In this document: positions 9,512 to 17,284 of the stretch, piece by piece
Numbering within the stretch: position 1 is the stretch's first letter
Layout: each line of letters begins with the position of its first letter
Assembly (NCBI GenBank): GCA_030041495.1
Contig: JASHNT010000077.1
Coordinates: 1-39,559, forward strand
Reading direction: 5' to 3'
Length of the DNA: 39,559 nucleotides
Origin: Bryobacteraceae bacterium
Lineage (GTDB): Bacteria > Acidobacteriota > Terriglobia > Bryobacterales > Bryobacteraceae
The notes under the pieces: model-generated
Seen by the model: the letters and a program-made list of their open reading frames with translations, nothing else
The model's database searches: none
Told to the model about the DNA's origin: nothing
Program-made: the position numbers and the translations under genes

Positions 9512-9549
9512 AGCCGCAGGTTAACGCAAATCTGCGTTAATTAGCGGCT
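9512..9549. terminator. Bidirectional terminator-like stem-loop between convergent genes
   Basis: An inner perfect inverted repeat TTAACGCA-AATC-TGCGTTAA (9521-9540) is nested in outer 6-bp arms AGCCGC (9512-9517) and GCGGCT (9544-9549). It fills the 52-bp gap between two convergent genes. T-runs on either side are short, so the terminator role rests on structure and position. Confidence 0.65.
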
Positions 9550-9555
9550 TGTTCC

Positions 9556-11190
9556 TTACACTCCGCTGAGGAAGTACCCCTGCGCGAGCTCCGGCTTAAG
9601 TTCCAGCGCCTTCACCCACGCCTCGCGAGCGCCGGCGTGATCGCCCGAGGCCTCCAGCGCGTGGCCCAGGTTTAACAGCGCTTCCGCGAAATCCGGTTTG
9701 ACCGCGATGGCCTCGCGATAGGTCCGGATGGCGCTTTCCTGGTCGCCGGACTGCTGGTAAAGAATGCCCGTGTTCTGCAACACCTCCGGCGAACGCTCGC
9801 CAAGCTCCTGCAAGCATAGATGCCAGCGCAGCGCGGCCGCCGTGTCGTTCTGTTCCAAGGCGTTCGCCGCCATGCCGCGCGCGGCTTCCACATTTCCCGG
9901 CTCGCGCTTCAGCAGCTCCACCAGTACGTTCTGCGAGGCCCCGTAGTTTCCCAGCTTCCAGTACGCCAGAGCCAGATTGAGCTCCGCTCCACTCCATCCC
10001 GGACGCTTCTTGAGACACGCCTGCAGGCAATCCACCGCGCCCTGATAATCCCCGCGCTGCAGCCGGAGGTAGCCACAGCGGAACTGCGCGTTTTCGAACT
10101 CCGGGCAGTCCTTTTCGGCCAGCTCCGCGTACAGGCGTTCGGCCTCTTCGCTTGATCCTTGCTCCTCGATCGCCACCGCGCGTTGATAGCGCAGGTCCGT
10201 GCGCTCCGGCGCGACCGCCAGCGCCGCTTCCAGAGCTTCCTGCGAACCGCGCAAATCGCCCATCTCGTGATGCACCGCAGCCAGATTGATGTGGGCCGCC
10301 GTGGCATCCGGCCGTAGCAACGCCGCGTTCTGATAGGCCGCCGCCGAATCCAGCAGCTTGCCCATCTTCTGGTAGGTCACGCCCAGGTTGAACCAATAGT
10401 CGTAGTTGCGGGGGTTCAGTTCCACCAGCCGGCAATAATGACCGGCTGCCTCTTCGTAGTTTCCTTCCGCGAAGGCCGCCGTGCTGAGGCCTTCCAAAGC
10501 GGTCTGCGCCGAGGCGTCGCGCGACAGCAGTTGCTGGGCGTGCTTCCGCACCAGTGTATAGTCCTTGCGTTGCATGCCGAGCGCGATCAGGTTCGACGCC
10601 GCTTCGTCGCAGTTGGGATTCCGCCGCAGGACCTGCTCGTAAACTTCGACGGCTTCGTCGAACTCCCACCCCAGTTGCAGAGCCACACCCTTGCCCAGCA
10701 GCGCCGCTTCCAGTCCCGGCGACTTTTCCAGGCATTTTCCGAACGCCTCCAGCGCCTCGTCCGGACGCTTGACATGCAACAGGCAGATGCCCTTCACCAG
10801 GTGCGCGTCGGCGCGCGTCGGATCCTGTTCCACGCTCTTGTTCAAGTGCGGGAGTGCGTCGGCGAACCGGCCCACGTGATACAGGCACGCCCCGCATTGG
10901 TAATGCCCTTCGGCGTAATGCGGACGTAGCGCCAGCAATTTCTCATACTCGCCGGCCGCCTCCTCATGCCGCCCGAGCTCGACCAGCAGGTGCGCCCGCC
11001 CCGCCAGCGTCTCCGGCGTTTCTTCCTCTCCAGAAGCGTCGCTCTGGAGTGCGTCGAGAGCCGCCGCCGCGTCGCCCTTCAAGTGAGCCACCACCGCACG
11101 AGCTAACCCATTCGCGGCTTTGGCCGAACCTCCGTGGTTTTCCGAAGGGGAGCCGGTAGTTCTAAGTGGGAGTTGTATGGTTTGAGACAT
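9556..11190 (-). CDS. Tetratricopeptide repeat protein
   Basis: A 544-residue protein made almost entirely of TPR units of ~34 residues, for example HYQCGACLYHVGRFADALPH, YDYWFNLGVTYQKMGKLLDS and EALLNLGHALEASGDHAGAR. No signal peptide or membrane segment is seen, so a cytoplasmic scaffolding or protein-interaction role is likely. The first ~30 residues are low complexity (polar, Gly/Ser). It lies 101 bp downstream of, and on the same strand as, the 996-residue repeat protein, so the two could be co-transcribed. TPR proteins bind many partners; the actual partner cannot be inferred, though the unusual neighbour is one candidate. Confidence 0.88.
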   Translation of the reverse strand: MSQTIQLPLRTTGSPSENHGGSAKAANGLARAVVAHLKGDAAAALDALQSDASGEEETPETLAGRAHLLVELGRHEEAAGEYEKLLALRPHYAEGHYQCGACLYHVGRFADALPHLNKSVEQDPTRADAHLVKGICLLHVKRPDEALEAFGKCLEKSPGLEAALLGKGVALQLGWEFDEAVEVYEQVLRRNPNCDEAASNLIALGMQRKDYTLVRKHAQQLLSRDASAQTALEGLSTAAFAEGNYEEAAGHYCRLVELNPRNYDYWFNLGVTYQKMGKLLDSAAAYQNAALLRPDATAAHINLAAVHHEMGDLRGSQEALEAALAVAPERTDLRYQRAVAIEEQGSSEEAERLYAELAEKDCPEFENAQFRCGYLRLQRGDYQGAVDCLQACLKKRPGWSGAELNLALAYWKLGNYGASQNVLVELLKREPGNVEAARGMAANALEQNDTAAALRWHLCLQELGERSPEVLQNTGILYQQSGDQESAIRTYREAIAVKPDFAEALLNLGHALEASGDHAGAREAWVKALELKPELAQGYFLSGV

Positions 11191-11291
11191 CTGCGCTTAC
11201 CTGAACGTGTTATCGGTTTTCTTCTTCACCTTCTTTAGGTCTAAGTCAGGTTAATCGCTTAGCTCGGGAACTTCAGGCATACTTAAGTGCC

Positions 11292-14282
11292 TTAGGCCGC
11301 CAATTTCGGGGCCCGCACGTCCGGATGCAAGAGGACTGGCGAGCCGGCTTGCCGTCCTTCAAGCCCAGGCCGGATGCCGCTCCAGGATAAGGTCGGAATG
11401 GGCGTTGGAAGATCGCTGGGGCTGGATTCGCGCAGCTTCGCCTCCGGGATTTCAATCAAGGACGCCGCCCGCGGTCTCTGGACTCCGGCCGGATCGGCCA
11501 AGGAGTTCGAGGGCCGGTAGCGGTGCCGCCGGTCGCTTTGCTCGTCCCAGGCGAACGCCGCAAGCTGGATCGCGAACAGATGCGTCTCGACGGCAATCGC
11601 CGCTGCGCGCGGAAGCCGAATCCGCTCGCCGACCGCTCGCGCGTCTTGCCTCGCGGCTGGCGCGTCTTGGGGCTGTGCCGCGACCCACGTCTTATTCTGC
11701 GTCAGGCTCGAGCCCGGCCGTACCCGGTGAAGGGAATCGAAACGCTGCGACTCTGGCCACGAAGGCACCGTCATCGCACAGTCCCAACCGCGAATCTCCG
11801 CCCCCGGCGAACACCATACGGCGGCGTGTTCTGGAAGGCTCCATTTGCCGGAAGTCCGCTGCGCAGTCGCGAGGCGCGGGTTCGACTCGACGAAGAACCG
11901 CGGGTTGTGAACCTTAGCCGGAGCCTCGCGCAGGCCCGAAAGGACCTTCCAGCGGATCGCGGGGGCCGCGGCTCGATGCGGCTGCGGCACGCGCGCGAAA
12001 GCCTTGGCGGGCTCGAACCGCGCCGCGCTGGCTATCAGAGGCGCGGGGATCGCAGCCTGTGCCGCTAGTTCCGCCAGCACCGGAGAACTCGTTTCCCCGC
12101 CCTCAAGTCTTCCGGCATTCCAGTGAAACTCCGCCCGCGTGAAAGCCTCACCGGGCGCCAACCATACTGCGCCGGCAATCGGAGCCGCGGGAATGCGGGC
12201 CTGCTCCACCGGCTCCGCCAAGACCGGGGAATTCGCTTTGCCGCTTTCAAGTCCCGCGGCATTCCAGTGAACCTCCGCCTGCGTGAAAGCCTCACCAGGC
12301 GCCAACCATACTGCGGCGGCAATCGGAGGTGCGGGAATCCCAACCTGGCCCACAGCCTCCGTAAAAACTGGAGAATTCGATTCGCCGCCCTCGAATCCCG
12401 CGATATTCCAGTGAACCTCCGCTCCTCCGGAGAACGTCCCGAGGAGCTCACAAGGGCCGGCGGTGCCGGGATGGGGAGAGTGCAGAGGAATCGGCGTGAC
12501 GCCCGCTTTTGTCAGCGCCGGAAGCATCGCCGGCACAATAATGCTGGCAAGTGGCGTGCCTTCAAGTGGTCGCACTGCGCTTTCCGGCACAAGTGGATTG
12601 CCGGTCCATGGCAATCCCAGCGTCTGGCTGCGCTTGCCTGACTGCCCTCCCAAAGGGGCGAGATTAGCGAACGGATAGCGCAGGGCCGTCTGTGGCAGAT
12701 CAATCCCGTTCGTCCCTGTAGCGAAATCCAGCGTTCTGGCGCTTGAGACTGTCCAAAGCAACACTAACATCTGGCTGGACTTGTCAGGCCGCGCTCGGCC
12801 GCGGTCTGGCTCGCCGGTGGGATAGCGCAGATCCATCCGCGGCAGATCGAGCGCGTTCCACCCGCCCACCGGATCCGGCATTCCCGCACTCGAGACTTTC
12901 CACTGTAACCCTAACATCTGGATGGACTTGTTAGGGCACAGTCGCGCAACGGCGAGATCAGCGAACGGATGGCGTAGATCCATCCGCGACGGGTCAATCG
13001 CGCTCGCCCCCGCAACTCGATCCAGCGCTCCCGTACTGGTGCCTGTCCAGAGCAGTTCTGACGTCTGGCTGCACCTGCCCGGCTGCGTTGCCTCGGAAAC
13101 AAGGTCGGCGAACGGACAGCGTAGGGCAATCTGCGGCGGATCAATCTCGTCGGCCCCTGCAAGTGCACCTGGCGCTCCCGCACTCGCGGCCGTCCATGGC
13201 AATTCTAATGTCCGGCAGAGCCTGCCGGGCCGCGCTCCCGCGGGAGCAAAATCAGCGAACGGGTAACGCAAGGCCGGTTCCGGCGGGTCGAGCCTGGACT
13301 GCATCCGTGGCGCACGCCCGGCGTGTCCATTCGCAGACCGCGGCCCCGCCGCGCCGTTCGGCACGGGTCCTGCCAGCGGCGCTGGATCCCGCTCGGGAGG
13401 CGCTTCTTGCGCTAGTGACTCTGCAACCGGTTCGTCCGGCTCCGCAACCAGTTCGCTTTCCTCGTCACTAGGTTGCTCCGCACCCAGCGGATCCTGCCGA
13501 TGAAGTGCCTCCGGATCGAGCGAGAGCTCGCGCGGAAGGGATCGGGCAAGCTGGGTTTCAAAATCTAGCGGCGCAGCCTGGCCCTCGAACAACGTCGCGC
13601 CTGTCTGGTCCTCGTAAGGCTCAATCCAATCCGGCTTCCTCTGCTCCACCGCTGGATGTAAGCGGTGAGAGGCGGGCTCTGCTACTGATTGCGTCGAGGA
13701 GGATTCTAGGGGGAAGGCTTCGATCGACCCCGGCTCGGTCGAGGATTCTTCGCCTGCTTCCGGCGGGTTCTCATCGTCAATGAGGCTAGCGAGAGGCTCG
13801 GGTAGGTGAGCCCGTTCCGGCGCGGCTTCGAAACCGAAGGGCTCGAGCTCTGTCTGGATCTCAGGAGGATGAGGAAGGGGCTGCGCCTGTTCGAGAGACG
13901 GCGCCAGGGGAGGCGGATTGTCGATCGGCTCAAAGGCCGGGGCTTCCGGCTCTGCGGACGCATGGTGCGGCGTGAGATCCATCCGCGCGAGCGCCTCAAC
14001 TACCTCCGGAGCCGGCGCAAGCTGCGCAGGCCGAAGTTGGGGAGATCCCTGCCGCGCGTGGGCGCTCTCGTGATGGACTTCGGGCTTCGCCGTCGGCGGG
14101 TTTCGCGGCCCAGGCTGCAGCGGCACCTTCTCCGCCGGCGCGGTGAACAGTGGATCCATGACCCGGCGCAGCGCCAGACCTGCCTGTTCGTCCTGGTAGG
14201 CGACCGCATGCTGCTCCGAACAGAAGGGGCGCTTCTTAGATGCAAATAACCCTAGTTTTCTCTTGCAGTAAAGACACTGCAT
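11292..14282 (-). CDS. Large low-complexity repeat protein with N-terminal zinc-finger-like motif
   Basis: A 996-residue protein I cannot assign to a family. The N-terminus has C3-x2-C6, then FCSEQH with C21 and H25, a treble-clef/MYM-like pattern that could bind zinc. Residues ~50-330 are Pro/Glu/Ala-rich and probably disordered. Residues ~331-570 hold five degenerate repeats of about 49 residues built around LRYPFADLA and LxWT. Residues ~621-760 hold three closer repeats of 48 residues built around HWNAAGLEGG, SPVLAE and AAVWLAPGEAF. More isolated W-centred motifs follow to the C-terminus. No signal peptide or membrane helix is seen. Codon structure stays consistent over the whole length and no stop intervenes, which supports a real gene. 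TPR and glnD genes flank it on the same strand. Confidence 0.72.
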   Translation of the reverse strand: MQCLYCKRKLGLFASKKRPFCSEQHAVAYQDEQAGLALRRVMDPLFTAPAEKVPLQPGPRNPPTAKPEVHHESAHARQGSPQLRPAQLAPAPEVVEALARMDLTPHHASAEPEAPAFEPIDNPPPLAPSLEQAQPLPHPPEIQTELEPFGFEAAPERAHLPEPLASLIDDENPPEAGEESSTEPGSIEAFPLESSSTQSVAEPASHRLHPAVEQRKPDWIEPYEDQTGATLFEGQAAPLDFETQLARSLPRELSLDPEALHRQDPLGAEQPSDEESELVAEPDEPVAESLAQEAPPERDPAPLAGPVPNGAAGPRSANGHAGRAPRMQSRLDPPEPALRYPFADFAPAGARPGRLCRTLELPWTAASAGAPGALAGADEIDPPQIALRCPFADLVSEATQPGRCSQTSELLWTGTSTGALDRVAGASAIDPSRMDLRHPFADLAVARLCPNKSIQMLGLQWKVSSAGMPDPVGGWNALDLPRMDLRYPTGEPDRGRARPDKSSQMLVLLWTVSSARTLDFATGTNGIDLPQTALRYPFANLAPLGGQSGKRSQTLGLPWTGNPLVPESAVRPLEGTPLASIIVPAMLPALTKAGVTPIPLHSPHPGTAGPCELLGTFSGGAEVHWNIAGFEGGESNSPVFTEAVGQVGIPAPPIAAAVWLAPGEAFTQAEVHWNAAGLESGKANSPVLAEPVEQARIPAAPIAGAVWLAPGEAFTRAEFHWNAGRLEGGETSSPVLAELAAQAAIPAPLIASAARFEPAKAFARVPQPHRAAAPAIRWKVLSGLREAPAKVHNPRFFVESNPRLATAQRTSGKWSLPEHAAVWCSPGAEIRGWDCAMTVPSWPESQRFDSLHRVRPGSSLTQNKTWVAAQPQDAPAARQDARAVGERIRLPRAAAIAVETHLFAIQLAAFAWDEQSDRRHRYRPSNSLADPAGVQRPRAASLIEIPEAKLRESSPSDLPTPIPTLSWSGIRPGLEGRQAGSPVLLHPDVRAPKLAA
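12003..12422 (-). repeat. 144-nt tandem coding repeats, three copies
   Basis: Three in-frame copies of a 48-codon unit inside the 996-residue protein. ATTCCAGTGAA recurs at about 12117, 12261 and 12405, exactly 144 nt apart, and CGTGAAAGCCTCACC recurs at 12138 and 12282. The first two copies are nearly identical at DNA level, suggesting recent duplication; the third has drifted. Confidence 0.8.
12573..13292 (-). repeat. ~147-nt degenerate tandem coding repeats, five copies
   Basis: Five in-frame units of about 49 codons, starting near residues 331, 380, 429, 479 and 527 of the same protein. Each encodes a block like ALRYPFADLA followed by an LxW(T/K) block. They are more diverged than the 144-nt set and have a different consensus, though both families centre on a tryptophan. 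Confidence 0.72.
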
Positions 14283-14428
14283 CCCGCTTTAGGACTCTCC
14301 CCACTCCTTATCGTCACTTTCAGGAAGGGGGACTAGGCCAGGGGCGTGAACTCCTCGGCCAAGCTAGGGTGAACGCCTTAACCAGCGGCTGCTGTTCAGG
14401 TCGAGGGCGGGTTCACGTAGGGGATTCG

Positions 14429-16786
14429 TCAGTGCGCCGCCAGGCACGCCGCAAGCAGTCCCGCCTTTAATTGCTCTTCGACGGGAGGCTCCAGCTTGTG
14501 TCCCTGATGCGTCAGATAGAACACGTCCAAGGCCTTGTGCGCCTCGGTGTCGATCAGCACGACTTCGATGTTGCAGCCTGTGTCGGAGATGACGCGCGCC
14601 AGGTCGTACAGCAAACCGGGCCGGTCCTCGGCCACGATCTCCACCAGAGTCGCGGCCTCCGATACGTCGTTCTTTACCGCGACGCGCGGTTTCAGCCGGG
14701 CCTTGGCCGGCAACAGGGGCTTGGGCCGCCCGCGCAACAATTTTTCGGCTTCGTGTTTACCTTCCAGAACTTTCCTCACCACTCCCCGCAGCCGGTCGAC
14801 CTCGGTCGGGTTCAGATCCAGCGTGCGATGCGGGTCGGAAAAGGTGAATGTATCCACCACGACTCCTTGCGCGTTGGTGAACGCCTCCGCTTTCACAATG
14901 TTCAGTCCGAAACTGGCGATCGCGCCCGCCACCGACGCAAACAGCGCCGGACGGTCCCGCGTGAGCAGCGTCAATTTGTACACGCCACGCTCATGCTCGA
15001 TTTCGATCGCCACCGCCCGCGACTCCAGTTGCCGCGCCAGAGTATAGTGCACGTCAACCTCGGCGGGCGAATGAGTCCGCAGATAACGCGTCGGCAGTCC
15101 CTCCAGGAACTGCGCGCGTTCAGGCGAGACTCCGGCGGGCGAATGAATCCGCTCCGTCTCCAGCTCCTTGGTCAACTCCTGGTGCGCCAACAGGTACACC
15201 CGCCAGAGCTGCTCCATGCGCCATGGCGTCATGGCCTGCGGATTCACCGCGCTAATGTCGGCATACGTCAGCATGGTCAGCAATTTCAGCCGTTCGATGG
15301 TACCGATGCGCTGAGCCAGAGCCTGCGCCGTCGCCCCGTCGTGCAAGTCGCGCGAGCTCATGATGCTGGACATGTCCAGATGCCGCTCGATCAGGAACTC
15401 CACCGTGGCGCGATCCGCTTCCGGAGCTCCCAGCCGGTCCATCACCTTGTGCGCGACTTCCACCGCGGCCTGCGAATGATCCCGGCCGGAGCCTTTGCCG
15501 ATGTCGTGCAACACCAGCGCGAAGCGCACCAACGCCGGATCTTCGATTTCGCCCATCAGCTCCGCGAAGCGCCCGTCGGGGACCTGCTCCAGCGCGCCGA
15601 TCGCCACCAGCGTGTGCTCATCCACGGTGTAGCGATGATAGAAATCGCGCACCACCAGGCATTCGATGTTGGCCCACTCCGGCAATGCCAGAGCGAGAGC
15701 GCCAGACTCCTGCATCGCGCGCAGCCCGGCCGCCGGGCGCGGCAACGACAAAAGGCGTTTCCAACCGGCCCAATTGGCCTTGGGCACGATCCCGCGCATC
15801 TTTTCGATGGTCCCGGAAGCAAGCCGCAGTTGGTGCCGCGCGACAAACTCGTAGAGCGTCAAATCCTCCGGCGGCGCCGGCGCGCGCAGCAGCACCCGCT
15901 CCCGGGAGACGGTGAACTCGGAGGTCGACAGGCGGCTGCGCCATTCGTGGAACCGGCCGAGCAGAGTTCCCGGGCGTTCCGTGACCACCTCCATGGCCTG
16001 CCGCACCGCGCGATCCACCACCCGCGCATGGCGATAATATTCGCGCATCAGCACGGCCGGCTGCTCCGCCAGCGCATCCTGCGATTCGAAGGTCAATACG
16101 TTCTGATCGCGCCCGGTCAGCTCATGCAGGCGGATGCGCACGCCGGCCAGAAACGTGAGCGCGCCTTCGAGCGGTGGAATGCCCTCGTGCGGCTCAATCT
16201 GCATCAGCCAACGCGTGGTCTGGAGATCCCGCAAGCCGCCGGGAGCGTCTTTTATGTTCGGCTCCAGATGATAGATCGTGTTCTGAAACTTCGCGCGCCG
16301 CCCGTCCGCCAGACCGGCGAGCTGTTGCGCTACCGCACCGCCGCGCTTGGCCAGGAAAGCCTGAAAGCGCTCTGCCAACGCTTCGAACGCCGCCTGATCC
16401 CCGGCGAGGAGACGGCGATCCAGCAGGCTGATGGTCAGCTCCGCGTTGTCGGAGTGCTCGGTGGAGCACTCGGCCACGCTATGCACCGAATGGCTGGGGC
16501 GCAGGCCGCCGTCCCACAGCAACTGCAGAAAATCAGCCAGCGCTTCGCGCGGAGGCGTCAACGAATCGTTCGCCGTCAACAGCAACAGATCAACGTCGGC
16601 CTGGGGAAACAGCTCCTTGCGCCCATATCCCCCGACCGCCAGCAGCGCCAGCCCGGAACTCATGCGCGGCTCCAGCGTCTGGGCGAATGCCTCCAGCACC
16701 CGCTGGTCCACGTCCGTGGCCCGCGCGGCCAAAATCCTGTGAACCGCCTCCGGGGCCGGAGGCGGAACGATCACTACGTCATTCAT
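14429..16786 (-). CDS. glnD: [Protein-PII] uridylyltransferase/uridylyl-removing enzyme
   Basis: A 785-residue bifunctional nitrogen sensor. It uridylylates PII when glutamine is low and removes UMP when it is high. The nucleotidyltransferase motif is GGYGRKELFPQADVDLLLL (52-70); the canonical Ser before the first Asp is Ala here, but both Asp are kept. A PII-type HD domain follows, with LVLHDIGKGSGRDHS, and two C-terminal ACT domains start near residues 600 (RDRPALFASVAGAIASFGLNI) and 709 (EDRPGLLYDLARVISDTGCNI). The start is the ATG at 16786: the frame is open 80 codons further up, but that stretch does not resemble the family and overlaps an opposing gene. No glnB is nearby. Its size is slightly short of the enterobacterial enzyme (~890). 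Confidence 0.94.
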   Translation of the reverse strand: MNDVVIVPPPAPEAVHRILAARATDVDQRVLEAFAQTLEPRMSSGLALLAVGGYGRKELFPQADVDLLLLTANDSLTPPREALADFLQLLWDGGLRPSHSVHSVAECSTEHSDNAELTISLLDRRLLAGDQAAFEALAERFQAFLAKRGGAVAQQLAGLADGRRAKFQNTIYHLEPNIKDAPGGLRDLQTTRWLMQIEPHEGIPPLEGALTFLAGVRIRLHELTGRDQNVLTFESQDALAEQPAVLMREYYRHARVVDRAVRQAMEVVTERPGTLLGRFHEWRSRLSTSEFTVSRERVLLRAPAPPEDLTLYEFVARHQLRLASGTIEKMRGIVPKANWAGWKRLLSLPRPAAGLRAMQESGALALALPEWANIECLVVRDFYHRYTVDEHTLVAIGALEQVPDGRFAELMGEIEDPALVRFALVLHDIGKGSGRDHSQAAVEVAHKVMDRLGAPEADRATVEFLIERHLDMSSIMSSRDLHDGATAQALAQRIGTIERLKLLTMLTYADISAVNPQAMTPWRMEQLWRVYLLAHQELTKELETERIHSPAGVSPERAQFLEGLPTRYLRTHSPAEVDVHYTLARQLESRAVAIEIEHERGVYKLTLLTRDRPALFASVAGAIASFGLNIVKAEAFTNAQGVVVDTFTFSDPHRTLDLNPTEVDRLRGVVRKVLEGKHEAEKLLRGRPKPLLPAKARLKPRVAVKNDVSEAATLVEIVAEDRPGLLYDLARVISDTGCNIEVVLIDTEAHKALDVFYLTHQGHKLEPPVEEQLKAGLLAACLAAH

Positions 16787-16971
16787 AGAGCTGTTTCGCC
16801 GCGGGAGTTCCAACGGCCTTACTTCAGCAATTCCGCTCCACCAGTATAGGAACAGGCTATCGCCATTTGCTTTAGAAACTTTTGATGGGACGGATTGAAT
16901 CTTTCTATCGGGTTGCGCGCTGCCCCAACAATCCACTGAAATTCCGGTCTTGCTCTGCGATAAGTAACAGC

Positions 16972-17268
16972 GTGAGTCTGTTCGCCGAACACATGCAGCA
17001 AATCTTCGAAGGAGCGGTCGCTGCATCCCAAGCCGGCGGAAACCCTTCGGAGATGACCATCCTTATCGGCGACGATGACCGCATTTCGATGGTCGCGGAC
17101 TCGGATTGGCCGCTCGATTCCCTTGCTCGGGAGCGCGGCGCGAAGTCCGCTTACCGCGTCACCGGCGCGGCCGGCTCCATCCGCGTGGAAGGCCGTGAGG
17201 GCCTGCGGCGCTGCGTGATGGAATCCGAAGACCCGGCCCGCACCGCGCGCTTACTGCTGGGGGCTTAA
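16972..17268 (+). CDS. Small conserved-looking protein of unknown function
   Basis: A 98-residue soluble protein beginning at GTG 16972 (VSLFAEHMQQIFEGAVAAS); ATG 16993 is the alternative. It contains TILIGDDDRISMVADSDWPLDSLARERGA and a basic YRVTGAAGSIRVEGREGLRRC segment. I recall similar short proteins in Acidobacteria, but no function. It is divergent from glnD (185 bp apart) and runs into rpsA with only 16 bp between the stops and no clear terminator. The in-frame extension up to TTG 16882 is possible but looks non-coding. The pattern suggests a compact alpha/beta fold. Confidence 0.65.
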   Translation: MSLFAEHMQQIFEGAVAASQAGGNPSEMTILIGDDDRISMVADSDWPLDSLARERGAKSAYRVTGAAGSIRVEGREGLRRCVMESEDPARTARLLLGA

Positions 17269-17284
17269 CCCTAAACCTGCTCCC

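Noticed and set aside
9596-10897. A 433-codon minus-strand frame overlapping the TPR gene
   Set aside because: Same strand but other frame; Arg/Gly-rich composition without motifs, while the overlapping frame has regular TPR units.
12003-13292. Possible CRISPR array or non-coding satellite
   Set aside because: The units are 144-150 nt, in frame, and coding with no stops; there are no short repeats with unique spacers.
14471-16849. A 792-codon plus-strand open frame opposite glnD
   Set aside because: It is antisense to a clear glnD, is rich in Arg, Gln and His as expected of a reverse shadow in GC-rich DNA, and shows no family motif.
16787-17026. 80-codon N-terminal extension of glnD
   Set aside because: Lacks family similarity and overlaps the opposing small gene; the ATG at 16786 gives a normal GlnD start.
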